Positions 5,740-12,214 of a stretch of 12,963 nt of DNA are shown here, piece after piece. The DNA is from Synechococcaceae bacterium WBB_10_009 (lineage in GTDB: Bacteria > Cyanobacteriota > Cyanobacteriia > PCC-6307 > Cyanobiaceae). The translations under genes and the position numbers were made by a program. The first letter of the stretch is position 1; the number at the start of each line of letters is the position of its first letter. The stretch covers positions 1-12,963 of the forward strand of contig RHBP01000038.1 of NCBI GenBank assembly GCA_010030955.1, given 5' to 3'. Under the pieces are notes generated by a model. It ran no database searches, had not been told where the DNA came from, and worked only from the letters and a program-made list of their open reading frames with translations.

Positions 5740-6911
5740 CGGCGGATGCGGATCTCCACCGCCACCGGCTCCGCCAGATCGCGGCTTTGCAGGGCGATCA
5801 CCTCCAGCTGCACCGCCGGGCCCGGGGGCCTGCTGCTCAGTTGGATGCCCAGTTGGTTGAGGGCCGCCGGGTCGAACTGCAGGCCGCTGGTGAGGCTTCC
5901 CTGCTGCTTCACCTTGTTGAAGGCGGCCGCCAGCAGCAGGTTGAGGCGGCTGCGCACCTGCTCCGCGCTGGTCTCATCCGCCTCCAGGGCTGAGCTGGCC
6001 AGCACCTCACCGGCCTTCACCACCCGCTTGTTGGGGCGCACATCGGGGAAGGCCACCACCTGCCGTTCCCCCTTGAGCACGTTGGCGACTGAGATCACGC
6101 TCACCACCCATTCACCGCGGCGGCGCAGCACCTGCTCCAGCCGGTTGATGTCGCTCTTGGGCACCAGCAGGATCTGGCGGTTGGGGGCTTGGCCCGGCAG
6201 CACCAGTTGGTAGACGTTGCTGTTGGCTTGGCGCAGCAGCGCTTCGATCACGGCCTGGGCCTGGTCGCCGTTGTCGATGCGCACCTTGGCGATTTCCAGC
6301 GGTTGGCCGGCTGTGATCACCACGTCGCCGCGGCGCAGGGCGATCAGGTTGGTTTCGAGGGTTTGCAGCTCCTTGGAGCCGGCGGCGATGCGGCTGTTCA
6401 ATCGCGCCAGCTCCTCGCGGTTGCGGCGGATGTCGGTGTCTTTGGCGTTGATGTCGCGGTTGAGGCGGTCGCGCTCCTGCTCCAGCAGCTGGCGCTGTTG
6501 CATCAGCGGTGCCAGCTCGCCCCGCAGCCTCCGGGCTTGGCCCTCCACCCGCGTGAGCTGCGTGCGGGCCTGCTGGCGGCCCTGTTCGGCCGTGCGCACG
6601 GCGGTGCGGCTGCTCTGCAGCAGCGCCTGGCTGCGGCTGAGGGCTTCGCGGCTGTCGCGCAGCCGCCGCTCGATCTGATCGAGTTCAAACAGGCCGGTGC
6701 GCAGGCGATCGCTCACCAGCAGCATCAGCCCCAGCGAGATGCCGCTGATCAGGCTGCCGGTGAGCACGGTGATCAGCACGGCCGTGCGCCGGGGGCGCAT
6801 GCCCATCAGGCTGAGCCGCGCTTTGCCCACCTTCGAGCCGAGCCGATCGCCCAGCGTGGAGAGCACCCCGCCGAGCAACAGCAACGCCAGGATCAGCAGC
6901 CAGCCGGACAC
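5736..6911 (-). CDS. Membrane-anchored coiled-coil protein, DUF3084 family
   Basis: The 391-residue protein opens with a hydrophobic helix (residues 3-17, WLLILALLLLGGVLS), a basic GMRPRRTA segment and a second helix (about 43-67, ITVLTGSLISGISLGLMLLV). A long heptad-rich coiled coil follows (about 75-205, rich in R, Q, E and L). A soluble C-terminal domain includes RRGDVVITAGQPLEIAKVRI and LVLPGQAPNRQILLVPKSDINRL. This layout matches the cyanobacterial DUF3084 family as I recall it; the function is unknown. The two membrane helices and the coiled coil suggest an envelope scaffold or spacer role (inference). It starts with GTG, 60 bases after the ntcA stop, and overlaps the next gene. Confidence 0.8.
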   Translation of the reverse strand: MSGWLLILALLLLGGVLSTLGDRLGSKVGKARLSLMGMRPRRTAVLITVLTGSLISGISLGLMLLVSDRLRTGLFELDQIERRLRDSREALSRSQALLQSSRTAVRTAEQGRQQARTQLTRVEGQARRLRGELAPLMQQRQLLEQERDRLNRDINAKDTDIRRNREELARLNSRIAAGSKELQTLETNLIALRRGDVVITAGQPLEIAKVRIDNGDQAQAVIEALLRQANSNVYQLVLPGQAPNRQILLVPKSDINRLEQVLRRRGEWVVSVISVANVLKGERQVVAFPDVRPNKRVVKAGEVLASSALEADETSAEQVRSRLNLLLAAAFNKVKQQGSLTSGLQFDPAALNQLGIQLSSRPPGPAVQLEVIALQSRDLAEPVAVEIRIRR

Positions 6912-6971
6912 GGGGTTGGGCGACGGTGTCCAGTATCGGCGGCGGATGGCGCGGCGGCCATGCAGCCATGC

Positions 6972-7709
6972 TCAGCTGAAGCGTTTGGCCAGGGCCAGCG
7001 GATCAAACACGGTGATCTTCTTGCGGTCGATTTGCACCAAGCCGGCGTTGCGCAGGTCGCCCAACAGGCGGGTGATGGTGACGCGGGTGGAGCCGATGGC
7101 TTCGGCGATGGCCTGGTGGGAGAGGCGCAGATCGATGGTGATGCCTTCGTTGCCGGGCACACCGAAATCGCGGCAGAGCACCAGCAGAAAGCTCACCAGC
7201 CGCGAGCTCATGTCGCGGTGGGTGAGGGTTTCGATCATCGTTTCGGTCTGCAGGATGCGCGAGGAGAGCCCCTGCAGCATCAGCAGTCCCACGCTGGCGT
7301 CCTGTTCGATGGCCTTGCGCACCGAGGCGGCGGGGGCCGTCACCATCTCCACCCGGGTGAAGGCAATCGCGTGGTAGAAGCGGTCGCTGCGTTGGCCGGT
7401 GAGCAGCGAGAGCACGCCGAACAGGCTGTTTTCCCGCAGCAGGGCCACGGTGATCTCCTCGCCGGATTCGTACACCCGCGACAGCCGCACGGCACCGCGG
7501 CGCAGCAGATACACCTTCTCGGCGGGATCGCCGGGGAAAAAGATGGTCTTGCCCCGCTCCACTGTTTCCAGGGTGCTGCCGTTGAGCCCGCGGATCACAT
7601 CCAGCAGGGTGGGGCTGGCGGAGGCCACCCCCGTGGCGGCCGTGGCCAAGCCGCTCCCCGGTGTGGGGCTGGCGGAGTAGCGGGTGAAGCCGCGCGTGGC
7701 GCCGACCAT
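6972..7709 (-). CDS. ntcA: Global nitrogen regulator NtcA (Crp/Fnr family)
   Basis: NtcA activates nitrogen-assimilation genes when 2-oxoglutarate is high, binding GTAN8TAC sites. The 245-residue product has a cyclic-nucleotide-binding-like domain (about 50-150, with IFFPGDPAEKVYLLRRGAVRLSRVYESGEEITVALL), a dimerisation helix (about 150-180) and the HTH LSHQAIAEAIGSTRVTITRLL (197-217). The C-terminal ITVFDP is also typical. The HTH is nearly identical to that of known NtcA proteins. It is about 20 residues longer than the usual 222-225 because of a Ser/Thr/Gly/Ala-rich N-terminus; a later start is possible, but MVGATRGFTRYS resembles marine Synechococcus NtcA starts. An NtcA-type promoter lies 23-64 bases upstream, consistent with autoactivation. 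rph precedes it on the same strand. Confidence 0.96.
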   Translation of the reverse strand: MVGATRGFTRYSASPTPGSGLATAATGVASASPTLLDVIRGLNGSTLETVERGKTIFFPGDPAEKVYLLRRGAVRLSRVYESGEEITVALLRENSLFGVLSLLTGQRSDRFYHAIAFTRVEMVTAPAASVRKAIEQDASVGLLMLQGLSSRILQTETMIETLTHRDMSSRLVSFLLVLCRDFGVPGNEGITIDLRLSHQAIAEAIGSTRVTITRLLGDLRNAGLVQIDRKKITVFDPLALAKRFS

Positions 7710-7731
7710 GACGGCGGTGCAAGGTGGGCGG

Positions 7732-7773
7732 ACCCTACGGATCAGTCCAGGGGTGCCCTGTATTCGTTGACAC
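7732..7773 (-). promoter_or_regulatory. ntcA: NtcA-activated-type promoter of ntcA
   Basis: Read on the minus strand, the sequence gives GTG-N8-TAC (7773 down to 7760), then exactly 22 bases, then TAGGGT (7737 down to 7732). NtcA-dependent promoters have GTAN8TAC about 22 bases upstream of a TAN3T -10 box, so both spacings fit. Only the third base of the first half-site differs from consensus. Transcription would begin around 7725, giving a leader of about 16 bases before the ATG at 7709. The operator abuts the rph stop codon. The site suggests positive autoregulation, which is well known for ntcA in other cyanobacteria. Confidence 0.6.
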
Positions 7774-8501
7774 TAATTCGGGGCTTCTTCCAGGGCCTGG
7801 CGCTGGCTCTGCTGCAGCCGCTCGAGCCCGAGCTCGGCCAGATCAAGCAGCTGCCCCAGTTGCGCCCGTGAGAACGGTGCGCCCTCCGCGGTGCCCTGGA
7901 TCTCCAGCAGGTTGGCGTTGCCGTCGGTCACCACGTTGAGGTCCACCTCGGCGCGGCTGTCTTCGCTGTAGTCGAGATCCAGCAGCGCCTGGCCATCCAC
8001 CAGCCCCACCGACACGGCGGCCACCTGCTGCCGCAGCGGTGAGGCGCTCAGCACCCCCTGGCGTTCGAGCCGCCGCAGCCCCAGGGCCAGGGCCACCCAG
8101 CTGCCGGTGATGGCGGCGGTGCGGGTGCCGGCGTCGGCTTGGAGCACGTCGCAGTCGATCTGCAGGCTGCGTTCCCCCAGTGCCTCCAGATCCAGGCAGG
8201 CCCGCAGGCTGCGGGCGATCAGCCGCTGGATTTCCTGGGTGCGGCCCGAGAGTTTGAGCAGTTCGCGGGGCTGGCGTGTGGGGGTGCTGGCGGGCAGCAG
8301 GCGGTAGTCGGCGCTCAGCCAGCCGCAGCCGGAACCCTGCCGCCAGCGCGGCACCCCCTCCTCCAGGCACACGCTGCAGAGCACGGCGGTGCGGCCCGTG
8401 TGCACGGTGACGGAGCTGAGGGCAAAGCCCATCGGGTCCCAGCTGAAGCGCGTGGGCCGCAGGTCGGCGGCGCTGCGGCCATCGCGGCGGGTGGGCGGCA
8501 T
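7773..8501 (-). CDS. rph: Ribonuclease PH
   Basis: RNase PH is a phosphate-dependent 3'-5' exoribonuclease that trims tRNA and other RNA 3' ends. The 242-residue product has the usual length and motifs. They are RRDGRSAADLRP near the N-terminus, GRTAVLCSVCLEEGVPRW, GWLSADYRLLPAST, SGRTQEIQRLIARSLRACLDL, the catalytic-core block IDCDVLQADAGTRTAAITGSWVAL (about 115-138), and DLDYSEDSRAEVDLNVVTDG near 180-200. The ATG at 8499-8501 gives the family N-terminus. It is divergent from the adenosyltransferase-like gene across 120 bases and lies 63 bases upstream of ntcA on the same strand. ntcA may therefore be read both from its own promoter and by read-through from rph. Confidence 0.96.
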   Translation of the reverse strand: MPPTRRDGRSAADLRPTRFSWDPMGFALSSVTVHTGRTAVLCSVCLEEGVPRWRQGSGCGWLSADYRLLPASTPTRQPRELLKLSGRTQEIQRLIARSLRACLDLEALGERSLQIDCDVLQADAGTRTAAITGSWVALALGLRRLERQGVLSASPLRQQVAAVSVGLVDGQALLDLDYSEDSRAEVDLNVVTDGNANLLEIQGTAEGAPFSRAQLGQLLDLAELGLERLQQSQRQALEEAPN

Positions 8502-8564
8502 CGGCGGCTGCAGGCGGGGAACGGGGATGGTACGGGTGTTTGCGCTACAGGTGGTGGCCGATGC

Positions 8565-8592
8565 TTGTCGCAGGGGCCAACGCCGCTACATT
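8565..8592 (+). promoter_or_regulatory. Possible sigma70-type promoter of the adenosyltransferase-like gene
   Basis: TTGTCG (8565-8570), a 16-base spacer and TACATT (8587-8592) each match four of six positions of the -35 and -10 consensus. The predicted transcription start near 8600 would leave a leader of about 20 bases before the ATG at 8622. The match is modest and was found by eye; it is the best-spaced candidate in the 120-base gap. Confidence 0.35.
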
Positions 8593-8621
8593 CAGGATCC
8601 CCAGTGGCGGCCTGCCCAACG

Positions 8622-9227
8622 ATGACGGTGAGCAAGCCCGCACCGCTGCCCCAGGCCATGCACCGGGGTCACCTGCGGCCGCTGACCGGCTCGCATCCCG
8701 CCCCCCTGCAGCGCAGCCTGCGCTTGGTGGCCCAGCAGGAGGGGCTGCTGCAGGTGCACACCGCCCCCTTCCGCGGCAGCTTCAGCGGCGTGTTCAGCCA
8801 GGCCCTGCGCAGCGCCGGCCTGGGCAGCCGCGTGCTGATCAGCCAATTCCTCAAGGGCGGCGTCGACCAGGGCCTGGAGCGCAGCGTCTGGCTGTGCGGG
8901 CGGCTGCAGTGGCTGCGCCCCGCCGTGGCCGGCTGCCTCGCTGAACCGCCCAATGCCGAGGCCAACGGTGCCGCTGAGGCCAACCGCGTGGCGGTGGAGG
9001 AGGTGTGGGAGTACACCCGGGAGCAGTTGCTGGGCGGCCAGCTGGACCTGCTGGTGCTCGATGAGCTGGGCCTGGCGGTGCAGCTGGGCTACCTGCCGGA
9101 GCAGGAGGTGGTCGATGCCCTCGAGGAGCGGCCCTCCCACCTGGATGTGATCCTGACGGGACCTTCCATGCCCCCCGCCCTGCTGGCGATGGCGGATCAG
9201 GTCACCCAGTTGCGCCGAGGTTTCTGA
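8622..9227 (+). CDS. Corrinoid adenosyltransferase-like (BtuR/CobO family) protein without a Walker A motif
   Basis: BtuR/CobO/CobP enzymes transfer the adenosyl group of ATP to cobalt in corrinoids. The 201-residue product matches the family in its second half. VAVEEVWEYTREQLLGGQLDLLVLDELGLAVQLGYLPEQEVVDALEERPSHLDVILTGPSMPPALLAMADQVTQLR, read in parts, parallels the VLDEL-Walker-B, RPxxxxVVLTGRxAP and ADxVTE blocks. QFLKGG (75-80) is also typical. However, the ATP-binding loop expected after LLQVHT (TGDGKGKTT in active enzymes) reads TAPFRGSFS at 47-55, with no Lys-Thr. Similar degenerate P-loops may be general in picocyanobacteria, so it may be a regulatory or binding protein rather than an enzyme. 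The start is ATG 8622. It overlaps dcd by one base (TGATG). Confidence 0.75.
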   Translation: MTVSKPAPLPQAMHRGHLRPLTGSHPAPLQRSLRLVAQQEGLLQVHTAPFRGSFSGVFSQALRSAGLGSRVLISQFLKGGVDQGLERSVWLCGRLQWLRPAVAGCLAEPPNAEANGAAEANRVAVEEVWEYTREQLLGGQLDLLVLDELGLAVQLGYLPEQEVVDALEERPSHLDVILTGPSMPPALLAMADQVTQLRRGF

Positions 9228-9820
9228 TGCTCAAGAACGACCGTTGGATCAACGAGCAGGCCGCCAGCGGCATGCTGGAGCCCTTCCAGCCTCGGCTGGT
9301 GCGCCACCTCGACCCTGACAACGCCGCCCAGCCGGTGCTCAGCTTCGGCTGTTCCTCCTACGGCTACGACCTGCGCCTGTCGCCCAAGGAGTTTTTGATC
9401 TTCCGGCATGTGCCCGGCACGGTCATGAACCCGAAGCGGTTCAACCCCGCCAACCTCGAGCCCGCCCCCCTCCATGAGGACGAGGACGGTGCTTACTTCA
9501 TCCTCCCCGCCCACTCCTATGGGCTCGGCGTGGCTCTGGAGAAGATGCGCGTGCCGCCCAACATCACCGTGATCTGCCTGGGCAAGAGCACCTATGCGCG
9601 CCTGGGGATCATCGTGAACACCACCCCGGCGGAGGCCAGCTGGGAGGGGCACCTCACCCTGGAATTCAGCAACTCCTCCGGCGCCGATTGCCGCATTTAC
9701 GCCAACGAGGGCATCTGCCAGTTGCTGTTCTTCGAGGGGGACCCCTGCGAAACCACCTACAAGGACCGCGCCGGCAAGTACCAGCACCAGCCGGAGCGCG
9801 TCACCCTGGCCAAGGTGTAG
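9227..9820 (+). CDS. dcd: dCTP deaminase
   Basis: The enzyme deaminates dCTP to dUTP, which feeds dUMP and then dTMP synthesis in the cytosol. The 197-residue product has the trimeric dUTPase-like fold motifs: SFGCSSYGYDLRLS (39-52), CLGKSTYARLGIIVNTTPAE (117-136) with the nucleotide-binding Ser and Arg, and SWEGHLTLEFSN (138-149), in which E146 matches the catalytic Glu138 of E. coli Dcd. ANEGICQLLFFE and KYQHQPERVTLAKV complete the C-terminus. Length is normal. The ATG at 9227 overlaps the preceding stop by one base, so translation is coupled. It faces thyX, 10 bases away, which uses the downstream product dUMP. Confidence 0.95.
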   Translation: MLKNDRWINEQAASGMLEPFQPRLVRHLDPDNAAQPVLSFGCSSYGYDLRLSPKEFLIFRHVPGTVMNPKRFNPANLEPAPLHEDEDGAYFILPAHSYGLGVALEKMRVPPNITVICLGKSTYARLGIIVNTTPAEASWEGHLTLEFSNSSGADCRIYANEGICQLLFFEGDPCETTYKDRAGKYQHQPERVTLAKV

Positions 9821-9830
9821 GGATCGGCCG

Positions 9831-10553
9831 CTAGGGCGCGAGCCTGGCCTTATGCAGGCGTGTCTTTTCATACCAGGCGGCGATCTCCGGCGCCCAGGCC
9901 TGCATGTGGGGCCACATCAGATCGCAGAGCACCCGGATTTCCTCCTGGGCGTCGAGCTTGGCCCGCAGGTCCATGAAGTGCAGAAAGGCCCGCAGTGAGA
10001 AGCTCACCACGAAGTGCTGGCGGTAATCAAACGGCAGGATGCCGCGGGCGTGCTCTTCGGCGAAGCCGGTGGCCAGCATGTCGCGGTAGCGCTCGGCCGC
10101 TTGGCGGCAGAGGTTGAGGTCGAGCTGGCGTTGCTCAGCGGTGTAGGCGTACTTCTTGCCCTGGCGATCGCTGTAGTGGCCCTCGGGCCGCAGGTAGAAC
10201 ACCTCTTCGAGATCCAGCTCGCCGTTGGCGGCCCGGCAGATGCGCTCGCCCGTGTAGCGCATCGACTGCACATCGAAGCTCACCCCCACCCGGTGGGTGC
10301 GGGCCTGCTGCATCACCGAGTGGGGGAACCAGCCCACGTTGAGCACAATCTGGGCGTGCTCCAGCGGCCCGTAGTGGCCGCGCTCGCCCGCCAAGAGGCG
10401 CTTCACACAGATCTCACCAGCCCGGGTTTCATCCGGCCATTCGGCGCGGTCGCCGGCCACGAAGCCTTCGCTGTAGTCCTGGTGCATCGCGGCATAGATG
10501 CACTGCTGGGGGTTGGGGGTGGCGGCGATCAGCTCAACCCGAAAGCGGTTCAT
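9831..10553 (-). CDS. thyX: Flavin-dependent thymidylate synthase ThyX
   Basis: ThyX makes dTMP from dUMP using FAD, NADPH and methylene-tetrahydrofolate. The 240-residue product contains the signature region RTHRVGVSFDVQSMRYTGER (85-104), GHYGPLEHAQIVLNV (59-73), ARGILP (169-174) and FSLRAFLHFMDLRAKLDAQEEIR (185-207). The usual ThyX motif is RHRx7-8S. Here it reads Thr-His-Arg-x8-Ser, with an Arg one residue earlier, so the first Arg appears shifted. The ATG at 10551-10553 gives the expected MNRFRVELI start. It is transcribed away from txlA on the same strand and is convergent with dcd, the previous step of the dTMP route. Confidence 0.95.
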   Translation of the reverse strand: MNRFRVELIAATPNPQQCIYAAMHQDYSEGFVAGDRAEWPDETRAGEICVKRLLAGERGHYGPLEHAQIVLNVGWFPHSVMQQARTHRVGVSFDVQSMRYTGERICRAANGELDLEEVFYLRPEGHYSDRQGKKYAYTAEQRQLDLNLCRQAAERYRDMLATGFAEEHARGILPFDYRQHFVVSFSLRAFLHFMDLRAKLDAQEEIRVLCDLMWPHMQAWAPEIAAWYEKTRLHKARLAP

Positions 10554-11199
10554 GGTGTGGCGGCGCCGCGCCCCGGCGGATTGGGTTGCTCAGCAGGGTA
10601 GGGCGATCTGCCCGGGGCGGTCGCGGGCTGTGGCTCAGCCGTGGCTGCGGGGGCCGGCGAGGGTGGCCGCTGCGGTGGCGGCAGCGCCGGCTTGGCCCTC
10701 GCCAAGCGGGCTTTGGCGGGCCAGGCAGCGGGGTGGCGCCGATCAGCGCGCTGCTCAGGGCCTCGAGTTCGGAGCCACTGCGGGCGCCCAGGGCGCGGCC
10801 CACGGCCTCGCCGCTGGCATCAAACAATTCCAGCTGCGGGATGCCGTTGACGTCGTAGCGGTCGATCTCCGGCTGCCAGCGAGGGTTGTCGACGTTGAGC
10901 AGCACCACATCGAGCTGGTCGCGGTGTTGCTGGGCGATTGTCTCCATGGCCGGAGCCATGGCCTGGCAGGCCTCGCACCAGTCGGCGTAGAACTCCACCA
11001 GGGTGGGGCGCCCGTCGCTGAGGGCCACCGGCAGATCCAGCGATTGGCGCGCCAGCTGTTGCAGCGGCGCCGCCGGCTGCAGGCCCCCGCGCAGCGCGAA
11101 CAGCCCCAGGGCGAGCAGGGCTGCGAGTGCCGCCAGCAGCATCCGCTCGCGGCGTCCGAGGCCGGAGGGGGGGATTGGCGTGGGCTCGGGTTGGGTCAC
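10534..11199 (-). CDS. txlA: TxlA/HCF164-like membrane-anchored thioredoxin with a shifted C-terminus
   Basis: A hydrophobic anchor (residues 20-38 from GTG 11197-11199) precedes a thioredoxin domain with FYADWCEACQAMAP (C75 and C78) and the cis-proline loop NGIPQLELF (P121). TxlA/HCF164 proteins reduce thiols in the thylakoid lumen for cytochrome b6f and photosystem assembly. After ALIGATPLP (to about 10724) the open frame becomes Arg/Pro-rich and runs on to 10534, inside thyX. In the next frame the sequence reads ARQSPLGEGQAG...TLAGPRSHG and stops at 10635-10637. PRSHG is the usual end of this family, so the gene very likely carries a frameshift at about 10717-10726, within a quasi-palindrome. 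Another GTG at 11233-11235 would add 12 residues; I prefer 11199 because MTQPEPTP resembles relatives. The thioredoxin domain is intact. Confidence 0.85.
   Translation of the reverse strand: MTQPEPTPIPPSGLGRRERMLLAALAALLALGLFALRGGLQPAAPLQQLARQSLDLPVALSDGRPTLVEFYADWCEACQAMAPAMETIAQQHRDQLDVVLLNVDNPRWQPEIDRYDVNGIPQLELFDASGEAVGRALGARSGSELEALSSALIGATPLPGPPKPAWRGPSRRCRHRSGHPRRPPQPRLSHSPRPPRADRPTLLSNPIRRGAAPPHHEPLSG
10694..10722. repeat. Quasi-palindrome at the txlA frame break
   Basis: The arms ggccctcgccaa (10694-10705) and ttggcgggcc (10713-10722) pair over ten bases around a 7-base loop. The only asymmetry is the two extra bases tc at 10699-10700 in one arm. On the txlA strand, adding the two missing bases to the shorter arm would make the palindrome perfect. 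It would also put PLP in frame with the ARQSPLGEGQ...GPRSHG ending (as PLPGPRQSPLG). Confidence 0.55.
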
Positions 11200-11294
11200 G
11201 GGCCGTGGGCAGCCGGGGCTGGGGCATCGGCCCACAATCTGGCAGGGCCAGCGGCCGGGGCGTCGTTAGCCTGATCCCAGGCGAAAGCCGGAGT

Positions 11295-11711
11295 GTGAAG
11301 CGCCGCATCACCCTGCATTTCCCCCGCGAGGCGGTGCATCAGCCGATCGCCTACCGGCTGGCGGTGGAATTCGACATCGCCGCCAAGATCCTGCGGGCCC
11401 AGATCGCCCCCAACCAGAGCGGCACCATGGTGGTGGAGCTCTCCGGCGACATCGACGACCTCGCTGCGGCGGAGCAGTGGCTGGAGCGCCAGGGGCTGGG
11501 CCTCAACCGGGCCTCCGGCCAGATCAGCATCGACCCCGAGCGCTGTGTGGATTGCGGCATCTGCAGCAGCGTCTGCCCCAGCGGCGCCCTGCAGAGCGCC
11601 GCACCCACTTGGCAGTTGCAGTTCGACGCGCAACGCTGCCTGGTGTGCGAACAATGCATACCGGCCTGTCCGTTTGAGGCCATTGCCCTGGTGCTGAACC
11701 CGTTGCCGTGA
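11295..11711 (+). CDS. NIL-domain protein with two [4Fe-4S] clusters (ferredoxin-like)
   Basis: The 138-residue protein has an N-terminal NIL domain (about 1-75: RRITLHFP at the start, then PIAYRLAVEFDIAAKILRAQI, SGTMVVELSGD and LEAR-like helix AEQWLERQGL). A 2x[4Fe-4S] ferredoxin domain follows, with C84-C87-C90-C94 (CVDCGICSSVCP) and C115-C118-C121-C125 (CLVCEQCIPACP). NIL domains are ligand-sensing ACT-like modules also found on methionine transporters. NIL-ferredoxin fusions are widespread in cyanobacteria and have been linked to sulfur or methionine metabolism, but the electron partner is unknown. The start is GTG 11295. Its stop overlaps the next gene's GTG by four bases. txlA diverges upstream. 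Confidence 0.9.
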   Translation: MKRRITLHFPREAVHQPIAYRLAVEFDIAAKILRAQIAPNQSGTMVVELSGDIDDLAAAEQWLERQGLGLNRASGQISIDPERCVDCGICSSVCPSGALQSAAPTWQLQFDAQRCLVCEQCIPACPFEAIALVLNPLP

Positions 11712-12214
11712 GAGCCCTGTTCGCCCTGCTGCTGTTGCCCCTGCGGGCGCCGATGCTGCTGCTGCTGTTGCTGGTCAGCGCCTACCTCGGCTTGCATTGG
11801 GCCGATGTGGCCCCGCAGTTGCTGGCGCAGGCCTCCACACCGTGGCAGGAGCAGTTGGCCGGGCCGTGGTTCTGGCCGCTGCAGAGCCTGCAGGCCCTGA
11901 TCGTGGTGGTGTTCTGCGCCATGCCGGATGTGCTGCTGCGGGAGCTCTCCGAACTGATGGCCGCCAGCAAGGCGCTCACCCTGGTGGTGACCCTGTTGAT
12001 CGTGATTGCCGGCGGCCTCTATCTGCTGCACCTGGCGGTGCTCTCGGAGGTGCTGGTGCTGGCTTCGGCGGTGCTGTTGGCCCGCCTGGATCTGATCCGG
12101 CTGCGGATCATGCCCGCCCCCTGGCTGGCGTGCCTGGCGTTGTCGAGTTGGGTGCTGCTGGGGATCGTGGTGGGCCGCCAGCTGCAGCACCACCTGGGCG
12201 GTTACCTGGCCTGA
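11708..12214 (+). CDS. Small multi-pass membrane protein of unknown function
   Basis: The 168-residue product starts at GTG 11708, overlapping the NIL-ferredoxin stop. It is strongly hydrophobic: helices at about residues 3-30, 58-74, 86-122 (probably two) and 138-158, separated by short loops such as DVLLRELSELMAASKA and LARLDLIRLRIMPAP. No cysteine pairs, catalytic motif or transporter signature are visible. It resembles short conserved hypothetical membrane proteins of marine Synechococcus. Translational coupling to the NIL-ferredoxin suggests a functional link, for example membrane docking (inference). Its 3' end overlaps the convergent lytic transglycosylase gene by 13 bases. Confidence 0.8.
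   Translation: MRALFALLLLPLRAPMLLLLLLVSAYLGLHWADVAPQLLAQASTPWQEQLAGPWFWPLQSLQALIVVVFCAMPDVLLRELSELMAASKALTLVVTLLIVIAGGLYLLHLAVLSEVLVLASAVLLARLDLIRLRIMPAPWLACLALSSWVLLGIVVGRQLQHHLGGYLA

Noticed and set aside
6705..6712. HIP1-type octamer gcgatcgc (also at 10164-10171)
   Set aside because: It is consistent with cyanobacterial DNA, but two copies in 13 kb inside coding regions say little. Not treated as a feature.
6189..7871. 560-codon open frame on the plus strand spanning parts of DUF3084 and ntcA
   Set aside because: It runs antisense across two well-supported genes and their gap, and the His/Gln/Ala-rich composition is that of an antisense reading. It shows no family motif.
10534..10634. 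Alternative third-frame Pro/Ala tail of txlA ending with an ATGA overlap on the thyX start
   Set aside because: The overlap looked attractive, but the other frame ends in the family-typical PRSHG motif, which is stronger evidence; the overlap is probably chance.
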